From Mesorhizobium sp. SARCC-RB16n (GTDB lineage: Bacteria; Pseudomonadota; Alphaproteobacteria; Rhizobiales; Rhizobiaceae): DNA of 64,000 bases. The stretch lies in contig NZ_ML703253.1 of the NCBI RefSeq assembly GCF_008520305.1, positions 1 through 64,000 of the forward strand, written 5' to 3'. A model generated the notes under the pieces. The model saw nothing but the letters and a program-made list of their open reading frames with translations. It was not told where the DNA came from and ran no database searches. The stretch's first letter is position 1; each line of letters starts with the position of its first letter. This document shows positions 8,504-17,029 of the stretch, in pieces. The position numbers and the translations under genes are program-made.

Positions 8504-11500
8504 CTACTCGGCGGCCGTCTTCTGCGGCTCGCCCGGGATGTCGTCGTTGGTGCCGAACAGCGAAGGCTGATCGCCTTCTTCGACCAGGTGCAACTCGGCC
8601 TTGCGCTTCGGCATGAGCCCGACCAGCCAGCCCGAGAAGTTTTCCATGTAGACATAGATCACCGGCGTCACGAACAAGGTCAGCGCTTGCGAAGCGAGCA
8701 AGCCGCCGACAACGGCAACGCCTAGCGGCTGGCGCAGCTCGGCGCTGGCACCGGTGCCGAGCGCGATCGGGAACGTGCCCATCAGCGCCGCCAGCGTCGT
8801 CATCATGATCGGCCTGACACGCATAAGGCAGGCCTTGTGGATAGAGTCCGTGGCCGACATGCCTTCTCGTCGCAGTTCAAGCGCGACGTCTACCATCATG
8901 ATGCCGTTCTTCTTGACGATGCCGATCAGCATCAGGATGCCGATCACCGCGATGACCGACAGGTCCATACCGGCGAAACGCAGCGCAACGACGGCGCCGA
9001 GTACCGCCGACGGCAGGCCGGTGAGAATCGTCAGCGGGTGGATGAAGCTCTCATACAGGATGCCGAGCACGATATAGATGGTCAGGATCGCGCCGCCGAT
9101 CAGCAGGCCCTGGTTGGCAAGTGAATCCTGGAAGGTCTTGGCCGTGCCGGCAAAGCTGGTCGAGATCGCCTTCGGCATGCCGATCTGCTCTTTGATCGCG
9201 TTGATGCGCGTCACGCTGTCGCCGAGCGCCACGCCTTGCGGCAGATTGTAGGAGATGGTCACTGCCGGAAGCTGGCCGAGCTGGTTGACCGTCAGGGCGC
9301 CGGCCGTGCGATCGACGCGGGCGAAAGCGCCGAGCGGCACCAGGCTGCCGCTCGCCGTCCTCATCTGGATGGCGAGCATCCGCTCGGGCGACCATTCGAT
9401 CTTCGGATCGAGCTCGGCAATGACTTCGTAGCTGTCGGCCGAACCGAAAATCGTCGAAACCTGGTCGGTGCCGAACCCGCCATAAAGGGCGGAGCGCAGC
9501 GTGTCGGTGTCGATGCCGAGCTGCGCGGCCTTGTCGCGATCCACCACCAGCGACGCCTGCAGCGCATTATTCTGCAAGTCGCTGGTGACATCGGTGAAGG
9601 TCGCATGGTCGGCCGCCATCGCGTCATTCATCTTCTGCGCCCAGATATCGGTTTGTCCGGTGTCGAGGCCCTGAACCACGAGCTGGTAGGCGCTGGCCGA
9701 CGACCTGGAACCGAGTCTCAGGTTCTGCACTGGCTGCATGTAGGTCTCGATGCCCGCAACGCCGGCCAGTTGTTTGCGCAGATCCGAAAGCACCTTGTCG
9801 ATGTCGGGACGCTGGTCCTTGCCCTTGAGCTGGACGAACAGCTGTCCCTGGTTGAGCGCATTGTTGCCGCTGCCCGCCGACCACGCCACATGGTCGACAT
9901 AGGGCGACTTCGAGAACACGCTGGCGACCTGCCCTTGCAGCTTGGCCATGGCGTCGAACGAGATGTCCTGGCGCGCGATGGTGGTCACCGAAATCTGGCC
10001 GATATCCTCCTGCGGGAAAAAGCCCTTCGGGGAGATATCGATCAGCCATACCGAGGCTGCCGCGGTACCGATGAAGACGAGGAACACAAGGAAGGTATGC
10101 CGCAAGCAGAAGCTCAGGAGCCGATCATAGCCGCGCGTCATGAAATCGCGCTTGTGGCCGGCGCTGTGCGCCTCGCGGTCGGCCTTGGTCACCGACAGCA
10201 GCCGCGAGCACAGCATCGGTGTCAGCGTCAGCGACACGAACATGGAGGCCAGGATGGCCACGGTCACCACAACGGCGAACTCGTTGAAGATGCGCCCGAT
10301 CACGCCGCCCATCAGGAGCACGGGGATGAACACCGCCACCAGCGAGACAGAGATCGAGATGATGGTGAAGCCGATTTCGCGTGCGCCCTTCAGCGACGCA
10401 TCGAAGGCCGACAGCCCATCCTCTTCCATGTGGCGGAAGATGTTTTCGAGCATCACGATGGCATCGTCGACGACGAGGCCGACGGCAAGCGTCAGGCCCA
10501 TCAGCGATATGTTGTCGATGGAAAAGCCGAACAGGAACATCGCCCCGAGCGTGGCGATCAGCGAGATCGGCACCGCCACGGCCGGGATGATGGTCGCCGT
10601 CACCCGGCGCAGGAACAAGAAGATCACCATGACCACCAGCGCGATGGTCAGGAGCAGTGTGAACTGCACGTCGTTGACGGCCTGACGGACCGAGATCGAA
10701 CGGTCGTTGAGCAGCTTGATCTGGGCGGCGGCCGGCATCTGGTCCTGGAAGGACGGCAGCATCGCCTTGACCCTGTCGACGACGTCGACCGTATTGGCGT
10801 CGGGTTGGCGTTGCACGGCCATGATGATCGCGCGGGTACCGTCGTACCAGCTCGCGGTCGTGGTGGTCTGAACGGAATCGACGACACGGGTTACGTCGCC
10901 CAGCCGCACCGGGTGACCGTTCTTGGTGGCGATGATCAGATTGGAAAATCCGGCGGCGTTGGTAAGCTGCGTGTTGGCGGTGATGGTCAGCTGCTGCTTG
11001 TTGTTCTGGAGCACGCCGAGCGGCGTGTTGCTGTTGGCCGAGGCCACGGCCGCCTGCAACTGATCGATCGAGATGCCGCGCGCGGCAAGCGCGGTCGGAT
11101 CGATCTGGATGCGCACCGCGTATTTCTGCTGGCCGAAGATCGAGACCTGCGCGACGCCGTCAATGGTCGACAGCGACGGCGAGATCACGTTTTCGGCGAA
11201 GGCATCGAGGTCGGTCAGCGGAACCGTATCGCTGACCAGCGACATCAAAAGGATCGGCGCATCGGCCGGATTGACCTTGCGATAGCTCGGCGGCGACGTC
11301 ATCTGCGGCGGCAGAGATTTCTGCGTGCGCGCGATCGCCGCCTGCACGTCGGCCGCGGCCGCGTCGATGTTGCGGTTGAGGACGAACTGGATGGCGATCG
11401 AGGTCTGGCCAAGCGAGTTGGTGGTCGAAATGGAATCGATGCCGGCAATTGTGGCGAACTGCTTGATCAGCGGCGTCGCCACCGATGTGGCCATGGTTTC

Positions 11501-11665
11501 CGGCGATGCGCCAGGCAGCGATGCCGAGACGTTGACCACCGGAAATTCGGCGCTCGGCAATGCGGCGACCGGCAGGAACTTGTAGGCGAACAGCCCGCCC
11601 AGCACGAGGGCGAATGACATCAGAAGGGTGGCGACCGGCCTGCGAATGCAGAATTCGGAGATCAT
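8504..11665 (-). CDS. RND-family multidrug efflux transporter (AcrB/MdtB type)
   Basis: Inner-membrane proton-driven pump subunit, 1053 residues. It starts MISEFCIRRPVATLLM, has the two-fold RND layout with a first membrane helix, large periplasmic loops and helices 2-6, then the repeat. The second-half start is FCLRHTFLVFLVF, and the transmembrane section carries LAVGLVVDDAIVMLENI with the paired Asp of the proton relay. Sequence style is nearest the MdtB/MdtC or MexF-like HAE1 class. The gene overlaps the adaptor gene by 4 nt. No outer-membrane TolC gene is adjacent, so a TolC encoded elsewhere would be needed. Confidence 0.93.
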   Translation of the reverse strand: MISEFCIRRPVATLLMSFALVLGGLFAYKFLPVAALPSAEFPVVNVSASLPGASPETMATSVATPLIKQFATIAGIDSISTTNSLGQTSIAIQFVLNRNIDAAAADVQAAIARTQKSLPPQMTSPPSYRKVNPADAPILLMSLVSDTVPLTDLDAFAENVISPSLSTIDGVAQVSIFGQQKYAVRIQIDPTALAARGISIDQLQAAVASANSNTPLGVLQNNKQQLTITANTQLTNAAGFSNLIIATKNGHPVRLGDVTRVVDSVQTTTTASWYDGTRAIIMAVQRQPDANTVDVVDRVKAMLPSFQDQMPAAAQIKLLNDRSISVRQAVNDVQFTLLLTIALVVMVIFLFLRRVTATIIPAVAVPISLIATLGAMFLFGFSIDNISLMGLTLAVGLVVDDAIVMLENIFRHMEEDGLSAFDASLKGAREIGFTIISISVSLVAVFIPVLLMGGVIGRIFNEFAVVVTVAILASMFVSLTLTPMLCSRLLSVTKADREAHSAGHKRDFMTRGYDRLLSFCLRHTFLVFLVFIGTAAASVWLIDISPKGFFPQEDIGQISVTTIARQDISFDAMAKLQGQVASVFSKSPYVDHVAWSAGSGNNALNQGQLFVQLKGKDQRPDIDKVLSDLRKQLAGVAGIETYMQPVQNLRLGSRSSASAYQLVVQGLDTGQTDIWAQKMNDAMAADHATFTDVTSDLQNNALQASLVVDRDKAAQLGIDTDTLRSALYGGFGTDQVSTIFGSADSYEVIAELDPKIEWSPERMLAIQMRTASGSLVPLGAFARVDRTAGALTVNQLGQLPAVTISYNLPQGVALGDSVTRINAIKEQIGMPKAISTSFAGTAKTFQDSLANQGLLIGGAILTIYIVLGILYESFIHPLTILTGLPSAVLGAVVALRFAGMDLSVIAVIGILMLIGIVKKNGIMMVDVALELRREGMSATDSIHKACLMRVRPIMMTTLAALMGTFPIALGTGASAELRQPLGVAVVGGLLASQALTLFVTPVIYVYMENFSGWLVGLMPKRKAELHLVEEGDQPSLFGTNDDIPGEPQKTAAE

Positions 11666-12921
11666 TGGGCCGCCTCGCCGGCGTTGGTCGCCTGGGCCAC
11701 TTTGGGCGGGGCCTCCTTGCCTTCATGCACCGCGGCGCCGTCCTTCAGCCTTGTCTGGCCTTCGGTGACAACCTTCTCGCCGCTTTTCAGCCCCTGGCTG
11801 ATGGCGCTGTTTTGGCCTTCAGTCAGCGCCACCTGCACCGGCCGCATCTCGACGGTGTTGTCCGGTTTGACCACATAGACGAACGGTCCCTTCTGGCTGG
11901 GCTGGACCGCCACCGTCGGAACCGAGGTCATCTGCGGCATGATGCCGGCGTCGAGGACGACATTCACGTACTGGCCGGGCCATAGCGAAAGATCGGCATT
12001 GGGGATGCTTGCCCGTGTGGCGATTGTGCCCGACGCGGTGTCGACGCTGGAATCGACGAAATCGAGCGTGCCCTTGCCGATCGGCGTCGGGTCGCCGCTT
12101 TGGGTCAACGTCACCGCGTTCTGCTGCGGATTGGCAAGCGCTTTGTGCAGCAGCGCAAGGTTGCTTTCCGGCAGATTGAAGTTGACCTGCAGCGGGTCCA
12201 TCTGGGTGATGGTCACCAGTGGCGTCGCCGTGCTGCTGTTGCCGTTGCTGACGGTCACCAAGTCGCCGACGGCGACATTCACGGCACCCAGCCTACCGGC
12301 GATCGGCGCGGTGATGGCGGCAAAGCCAAGCTGGACATTGTCCGCGTCGATCGTCGCCTTGTCGGCATCGACGGTCGCCGCCGCCGCCTTCTGCGCGGCA
12401 ACGGCCTGGTCATAGGTCTGCTGCGTACCGGCCTGTTTGGCGACAAGGTCCTTGGCACGCTGAAGGTCGGCATTCGAGCTGGCGAGCAACGCCTGATCCT
12501 TGGCAAGCGCTGCCTGGTCCTTGGCCAGCTGCGCTTTCAACGCCCGGTCATCGAGCGAGAACAGGAGGTCGCCTGCCTTCACCATCTGCCCGTCCTTGAC
12601 GTCGATCGACACGATCTGGCTGGAGATACGCGCGTTGATGTTGACCACGGCTGGAGAGGAGACGAAGCCTATGGCATAACGGCGGATCGGGAAATCGGCG
12701 GTCGTTGCCGTCGCCGAAACGATCGAGGCCGAACGGGCGCCATTGCCGCCACCGGTCTGTTTGCCGCCTGCCGGCTTGTCGACCGCCGGCTTGTCTGTCG
12801 CGGCGACCTGCTTTGCGCCGATGATCTGCTGTGCCTTGTTCAGCGCGTCCGGCGACAGATAGAGCCAGGCCGCGCCGACACATGCGACCGCAAGCAATGA
12901 TAGAATGACTTTTCCACGCAT
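11662..12921 (-). CDS. RND efflux periplasmic adaptor (membrane fusion) protein
   Basis: HlyD/AcrA-type adaptor, about 419 residues, partner of the downstream pump. It has an N-terminal membrane anchor (VILSLLAVACVGAAWLYL), a low-complexity linker, a lipoyl-type half (ARISSQIVSIDVKDGQMVKAGDLLF), an alpha-helical hairpin rich in Ala/Lys/Asp (about 150-210), the matching half-lipoyl ITAPIAGRLG and a beta-barrel. The ATG at 12921 lies about 10 nt from GGAGAGG; TTG at 12927 is an alternative. First gene of a two-gene operon. Confidence 0.92.
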   Translation of the reverse strand: MRGKVILSLLAVACVGAAWLYLSPDALNKAQQIIGAKQVAATDKPAVDKPAGGKQTGGGNGARSASIVSATATTADFPIRRYAIGFVSSPAVVNINARISSQIVSIDVKDGQMVKAGDLLFSLDDRALKAQLAKDQAALAKDQALLASSNADLQRAKDLVAKQAGTQQTYDQAVAAQKAAAATVDADKATIDADNVQLGFAAITAPIAGRLGAVNVAVGDLVTVSNGNSSTATPLVTITQMDPLQVNFNLPESNLALLHKALANPQQNAVTLTQSGDPTPIGKGTLDFVDSSVDTASGTIATRASIPNADLSLWPGQYVNVVLDAGIMPQMTSVPTVAVQPSQKGPFVYVVKPDNTVEMRPVQVALTEGQNSAISQGLKSGEKVVTEGQTRLKDGAAVHEGKEAPPKVAQATNAGEAAQ

Positions 12922-13065
12922 CGACAAAAGACCTCTCCGTCCGACACGCCATAGCCAGGTGGTCGTATTCTAGCGCAATTCACGGCTCATTGCCGCGATT
13001 TCGCCGAATAGATAGGATGCTGGTTTGTCGGAAAAGGGCCAAAACACGGCATTACGAAGATTTAA

Positions 13066-13090
13066 TGTGCACTGCACAATAGCTGTGCAG
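13066..13090. promoter_or_regulatory. Interleaved TGTGCA/TGCACA inverted repeats
   Basis: TGTGC-ACT-GCACA (13066-13078) overlaps CTGCACA-ATAGC-TGTGCAG (13072-13090), a perfect 7-bp dyad with 5-nt spacer. It sits about 145 bp upstream of the efflux adaptor gene and downstream of lysE. It may be an operator for the efflux operon. TGC-rich CTGC/GCAG dyads also resemble PhaR-type sites of alphaproteobacteria. A minus-strand terminator is less likely because no T-run follows. Confidence 0.4.
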
Positions 13091-13133
13091 CGGGCTATCG
13101 TTCAGGGCCGGACGTCGGATGGAGCCCTATGAT

Positions 13134-13730
13134 CTAACGCAGCATCGGCCAAAGCGTCGCCGCCAGCAGCACGCCCATGGCGATGTTGAACCATTTCAGA
13201 CGCAGCGGATCCGACAGGAAACCGCGCAGCGCCGTACCGAATCCCGCCCAGACCGAGACGCTGGGAAGATTGACCACGGTAAAAGCCACGCCAATCAGAA
13301 TGACGGACAGGAACGGCCGTTCCGGATTGGTGTAGACGGCCATCGCGGTGATGGCCATCACCCAGGCCTTGGGGTTGACCCATTGGAAAGCCGCTGCATC
13401 GATGAAGCGCATCGGCCGCGCCTCCGTCTCACCCTTGCCGCTGAGCGAGCGCGACATGGCGATCTTCCAGGCGAGGTAGAGCAGATAGACGGCACCGGCT
13501 ATCTTCAGCCCGGTATGCAGCGCCGGAAACGCGGTCAGTACCGCGCCAAGCCCGAAGCCGACGGCGAGCAGCAGGACGAGAAAGCCGATGCTGATGCCCA
13601 GCATGTGCGGCACTGTCCTGGCGATGCCGAAATTGACGCCGGAGGCCAGCAGCATGAGATTGTTCGGCCCCGGCGTGATCGAGGTCACGAAGGCGTAGAC
13701 GAGCAGTGCGAGGAATGCATCGAGTGACAT
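13134..13730 (-). CDS. LysE-family amino-acid exporter
   Basis: Six-helix inner-membrane exporter of the LysE/RhtB family, 198 residues. The diagnostic SITPGPNNLMLLASG lies near residue 20, and the second signature FQWVNPKAWVMAITAM near residue 120. The SD GGAGGATATC immediately precedes the ATG. The substrate cannot be read from the sequence (basic or neutral amino acids are usual). Monocistronic; no ArgP/LysG-type regulator beside it. Confidence 0.9.
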   Translation of the reverse strand: MSLDAFLALLVYAFVTSITPGPNNLMLLASGVNFGIARTVPHMLGISIGFLVLLLAVGFGLGAVLTAFPALHTGLKIAGAVYLLYLAWKIAMSRSLSGKGETEARPMRFIDAAAFQWVNPKAWVMAITAMAVYTNPERPFLSVILIGVAFTVVNLPSVSVWAGFGTALRGFLSDPLRLKWFNIAMGVLLAATLWPMLR

Positions 13731-13849
13731 GATATCCTCCCAGATACGTCAGCACTGTTGTCTTTTTCCGACAGCTGCACAAAGGCCAGGGCCGACCGTT
13801 GGTCACGCCAGTCCCTGCACTTTTGGAAATTTTGGATAGGTAAGTCGGC

Positions 13850-14425
13850 CTACATGCCCTGCGGGCCGCGGTTCATGGCCGCCACGCCGGTGCGGCAGAT
13901 CTCGACCAGGCCGAGCGGCTTCATGATGGCGATGAACTGGTCGAGCTTGGAGCCCTTGCCGGTGATCTCGAAGATGAAATGCTCGGTGTTGGCGTCGATG
14001 ACGCTGGCGCGAAAGGCGTCCGCCAGCCGCAGCGCTTCGACGCGGGCCTCGCCGGTGCCGGCAACCTTGACCAGCGCCAGTTCCCGCTCCAGCGGCCGCT
14101 CCTGGCCAAGCTCGTGTGAGCGGACGGTTAGATCGACCACACGATGCACCGGCACGATCCGTTCGAGCTGGTTCTTGATCTGCTCCATCACATGCGGCGT
14201 GCCACGCGTCACGATGGTGATGCGCGACAGATGCTTCTCATGTTCGGTCTCCGAGACGGTCAGGCTCTCGATGTTGTAGCCGCGCCCGGAAAACAGGCCG
14301 ATCACCCGGGCGAGCACACCGGGCTCGTTGTCGACCAGGACGGAAAGCGTATGGATCTCAGGCTTCTCCGTCTCCTTGGCTATGAAGTAGGCGGAACCGG
14401 TGGGCTGAAGGTGCTGTGCGTTCAT
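13850..14425 (-). CDS. ilvH: Acetolactate synthase small (regulatory) subunit
   Basis: Regulatory subunit of acetohydroxyacid synthase, 191 residues, conferring valine feedback inhibition. An N-terminal ACT domain begins at IHTLSVLVDNEPGVLARVIGLFSGRGYNIESL, and the C-terminal domain ends GLVEICRTGVAAMNRG. It lies 76 nt downstream of ilvI and is very probably cotranscribed with it from the attenuator-controlled promoter upstream of ilvI. Normal family length. Confidence 0.97.
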   Translation of the reverse strand: MNAQHLQPTGSAYFIAKETEKPEIHTLSVLVDNEPGVLARVIGLFSGRGYNIESLTVSETEHEKHLSRITIVTRGTPHVMEQIKNQLERIVPVHRVVDLTVRSHELGQERPLERELALVKVAGTGEARVEALRLADAFRASVIDANTEHFIFEITGKGSKLDQFIAIMKPLGLVEICRTGVAAMNRGPQGM

Positions 14426-14501
14426 GACATGTATCTCAAATTCTGGATCTAATTATCTGTTTTCGCACGGCTTCTTTAACAAGCCCTGCCTTGGCTCGCG
14501 T

Positions 14502-16298
14502 CTACACCAGTTCCCTGCCCTTGGCGTCGATGGCGTTGGCCACGGCCTCGTCGGTCGCCTCGTCGGGCAAAAGCATCTCGTTGTGCGCCTTGCCTGATGG
14601 GATCATCGGGAAGCAGTTGGCGAGCGTCGCCACGCGGCAGTCGAACAGCACCGGCTTCCTGACTGAGATCATCTCCTTGATGGCGTCGTCCAGCTCGTCG
14701 GGCTTGTCGCAGCGAATGCCGTGGCCGCCATAGGCCTCGGCCAGCTTGACGAAGTCCGGCATCGCCTCGGTGTAGGAATGCGACAGCCGGTTGCCGTGCA
14801 GCAGCTGCTGCCACTGCCGCACCATGCCCATATACTGGTTGTTGAGGATGAAGATCTTGATCGGTGCGTCATACTGCACCGCCGCGCTCATCTCCTGCAT
14901 GGTCATCTGCACCGAGGCGTCGCCGGCGATGTCGACGACCAGCGCGTCGGGATGCGCGATCTGCACGCCGAGCGCGGCCGGCAGGCCGTAGCCCATCGTG
15001 CCCAGCCCGCCCGACGTCATCCAGCGGTTCGGCTTGTCGAAATGATAGTGCTGCGCCGCCCACATCTGGTGCTGGCCGACCTCGGTGGTGATGTAGGTGT
15101 CCATGGTCTTGGTCAGTTCGTAGAGCCGCTGGATGGCGTATTGCGGCATGATCACGTCGTTGTTCATCTTGAAGGCGAGTGAATCGCGCGCGCGCCATTT
15201 GGCGATCTGCTCCCACCAGGGATAGAGCGCCTTCTTGTCGGTCTTGGCGGTTGCCCGCCACAGCCGCACCATGTCTTCCAGCACCCGGCCGACATCGCCG
15301 ATAATGGGCACCTCGGTGTGGACGTTCTTGTTGAGGGAGGACGGATCGATATCGATGTGAATCTTGCGCGAGTTCGGCGAGAACGCATTCAACCTGCCGG
15401 TGATGCGGTCGTCGAAACGCGCGCCGATGCAGATCATCACGTCGCAGTCATGCATGGCCATGTTGGCTTCGTAGGTGCCGTGCATGCCCAGCATGCCCAA
15501 CCAGTTCTTGCCCGAGGCCGGATAGGCGCCGAGCCCCATCAGCGTCGAGGTGATCGGGAAACCGGTGAGGTCGACCAGTTCGCGCAGGAGATGGCTCGCT
15601 TCCGGACCGGAATTGATGACACCGCCACCCGAATAGATGACCGGCTTCCTGGCGGTGGCCATCAGTTCGACCGCCGCCTTGATCTTCTCCAGGTCGCCCT
15701 GGACCTTCGGCTGGTAGCTGGTGCGCGGAGCGATCTGCGGCGGGACGTAGATCCCCTTGGCGAACTGCACATCCTTGGGAATGTCGACCACCACCGGACC
15801 GGGACGGCCGGTCGTGGCGACATGGAAGGCCTCGTGGATGGTGGCGGCGAGTTCGTTGACGTCCTTCACCAGCCAGTTGTGCTTGGTGCAGGGCCGCGTG
15901 ATGCCGACCGTGTCGCATTCCTGGAACGCATCGGAACCGATGAGCGAGGTCGGCACCTGGCCAGTCAGGCAGACCAGCGGGATCGAATCCATCAATGCGT
16001 CCTGCAGCGGCGTCACCGCATTGGTGGCGCCGGGGCCCGATGTCACCAGCATGACGCCGGCCTTGCCGGTCGACCGCGCATAGCCCTCGGCTGCGTGGCC
16101 GGCGCCCTGCTCGTGCCGCACGAGAATGTGCTCGACCTCGTCCTGCTGGAAGATCTCGTCATAGATCGGGAGAACCGCGCCGCCCGGATAGCCGAAGACA
16201 TGCTTGACGCCATTGTCCTTCAGCGCCTGCACCACCATTTCGGCGCCAGTCATTTCCCTACTTGGCATCTCGCGCCGCTCACTCTGTCCATTGCTCAT
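14502..16298 (-). CDS. ilvI: Acetolactate synthase large (catalytic) subunit
   Basis: Thiamine-diphosphate and FAD enzyme joining two pyruvates (or pyruvate and 2-oxobutyrate), the first common step of valine, leucine and isoleucine synthesis. About 598 residues. The catalytic Glu lies in VRHEQGAGHAAEGYAR, the ThDP-Mg motif is GDASVQMTMQEMSAAVQ to ILNNQYMGMVRQW. The start used is ATG 16298 (MSNGQSERREMPSREMTG); ATG 16268 is an alternative. The 5' region carries a leader peptide and terminator, so expression should respond to branched-chain aminoacyl-tRNA. Confidence 0.97.
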   Translation of the reverse strand: MSNGQSERREMPSREMTGAEMVVQALKDNGVKHVFGYPGGAVLPIYDEIFQQDEVEHILVRHEQGAGHAAEGYARSTGKAGVMLVTSGPGATNAVTPLQDALMDSIPLVCLTGQVPTSLIGSDAFQECDTVGITRPCTKHNWLVKDVNELAATIHEAFHVATTGRPGPVVVDIPKDVQFAKGIYVPPQIAPRTSYQPKVQGDLEKIKAAVELMATARKPVIYSGGGVINSGPEASHLLRELVDLTGFPITSTLMGLGAYPASGKNWLGMLGMHGTYEANMAMHDCDVMICIGARFDDRITGRLNAFSPNSRKIHIDIDPSSLNKNVHTEVPIIGDVGRVLEDMVRLWRATAKTDKKALYPWWEQIAKWRARDSLAFKMNNDVIMPQYAIQRLYELTKTMDTYITTEVGQHQMWAAQHYHFDKPNRWMTSGGLGTMGYGLPAALGVQIAHPDALVVDIAGDASVQMTMQEMSAAVQYDAPIKIFILNNQYMGMVRQWQQLLHGNRLSHSYTEAMPDFVKLAEAYGGHGIRCDKPDELDDAIKEMISVRKPVLFDCRVATLANCFPMIPSGKAHNEMLLPDEATDEAVANAIDAKGRELV

Positions 16299-16360
16299 CG
16301 GTCTGGTCCCGTACTGTCGCCATTTGGGCGTTTGCTGGTCGTTTAGTCGTGTTTCAGGCA

Positions 16361-16384
16361 ATAAAAAAGGCCCCCGAGGGAGCC
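16361..16384 (-). terminator. Rho-independent attenuator terminator of ilvIH
   Basis: Read on the minus strand GGCTCCC-TC-GGGGGCC folds into a GC stem (16369-16384) followed by TTTTTTAT (16361-16368). It lies after the leader peptide stop and 63 nt before the ilvI start, the usual place of an attenuator. A run of eight C on the minus strand (16398-16405) can pair with the G-run of the terminator and offers an antiterminator. Confidence 0.8.
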
Positions 16385-16414
16385 TGTGTCTGCGCATGGG
16401 GGGGGTTTTCGCCC

Positions 16415-16429
16415 GGCGGTTACACCGCC
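16415..16429 (-). promoter_or_regulatory. Pause-type hairpin at the end of the ilv leader peptide
   Basis: Perfect dyad GGCGGT-GTA-ACCGCC on the minus strand overlapping the last leader codons and the TAA stop. A ribosome stalled in the Leu/Ile/Val codons or at the stop would change this stem and the downstream pairing. Confidence 0.5.
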
Positions 16430-16470
16430 TTGCCCACGCGCCTTCCTACGAGAATGAGTGCCGTTTTCAT
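16420..16470 (-). CDS. Branched-chain leader peptide (ilv attenuator)
   Basis: Minus-strand ORF of 16 codons: MKTALILVGRRVGKAV. It contains two Leu, one Ile, three Val and two Ala, with the cluster ALILV at positions 4-8, as expected for a transcription-attenuation leader of a branched-chain operon. No Shine-Dalgarno is present upstream; the predicted -10 ends 8 nt before the ATG, so the message is probably leaderless or nearly so. It is followed by a hairpin, a C-run and the terminator. Too short for ordinary gene finding. Confidence 0.8.
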   Translation of the reverse strand: MKTALILVGRRVGKAV

Positions 16471-16478
16471 GGTGGCGG

Positions 16479-16508
16479 ACCATAAAGGCGAAGTCGCGGG
16501 GTCGTCAA
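16479..16508 (-). promoter_or_regulatory. Putative promoter of the ilvIH leader
   Basis: TTGACG (16503-16508) and TATGGT (16479-16484) on the minus strand with an 18-nt spacer. The expected start point lies within about 2 nt of the leader-peptide ATG at 16470. Confidence 0.6.
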
Positions 16509-16611
16509 TGGGGTACGGCACGAATTCACTCGCCTGTGAGATGGGCCTCGCCACGCGCTACCATAGTACAGTTGAGCCGGTGCCATCGACGCACCACTAT
16601 GCCGGGCTGAC

Positions 16612-16805
16612 GACGACCCCGGTCCCTGGGAAGGCGAGCAGCGCAACATGTGGAAGCCGACCCAGCAGGAGGCGCTGTGGTTCCATGGCGGCAACCTCCA
16701 TCAGTCGCGCCACTATTCGCAATATCTGTCGCTGCAACTGAAGGCCAGGCAATTTGGCTTGCCCACACCGGTCTACGGCTGCAGCAAGTCCATCACAAGG
16801 CTTAG
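16612..16805 (+). pseudogene. C-terminal remnant of a CzcO-like flavin monooxygenase
   Basis: The forward frame reads DDDPGPWEGEQRNMWKPTQQ, then ALWFHGGNLHQSRHYSQYL and KARQFGLPTPVYG, which I recognise as the last ~60 residues of NAD(P)/FAD-dependent flavin-containing monooxygenases (CzcO-like). At 16779/16780 one base appears lost; shifting the frame gives LQQVHHKA and a TAG at 16803-16805, the expected family ending. The frame is closed by a stop at 16573 and the upstream ~90% of the gene is absent. It fills most of the gap between the ilv leader and tmpB. Confidence 0.75.
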
Positions 16806-17029
16806 TTCGCTTTCCCCGCATGGACTTGGTGAGCCTGTCCTGCTTCGAGGGTTTGAACGAAACCGCGGCGGCGGGCCGGCTGCGCCCGCCGCTCGGATGA
16901 TCGGCACCCGGGGCGAGAGCACTTGCGTCAGCCAAGCGCTCGCGGCAGTTCTCCGGCCGGTATGCGGCCACTGCGTTTGCGCCATCGAAGCAGAAACACA
17001 TGGGCTGTCTCCTCCGGTGACTGATTGCG

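Noticed and set aside
9236-11617. 793-residue forward ORF opposite the RND pump
   Set aside because: Composition is dominated by Arg, His, Gln and Asp with no domain. The RND gene on the minus strand is clear.
15318-16346. 342-residue forward ORF opposite ilvI
   Set aside because: Antisense shadow of ilvI with no recognisable motif. It crosses the attenuator region but lacks a ribosome-binding site.
16597-17001. Minus ORF MCFCFDGANAV after tmpB as a full gene
   Set aside because: The SD and ATG are convincing, but the second half runs antisense through a recognisable flavin monooxygenase remnant. I treat it as a possible truncated gene only.
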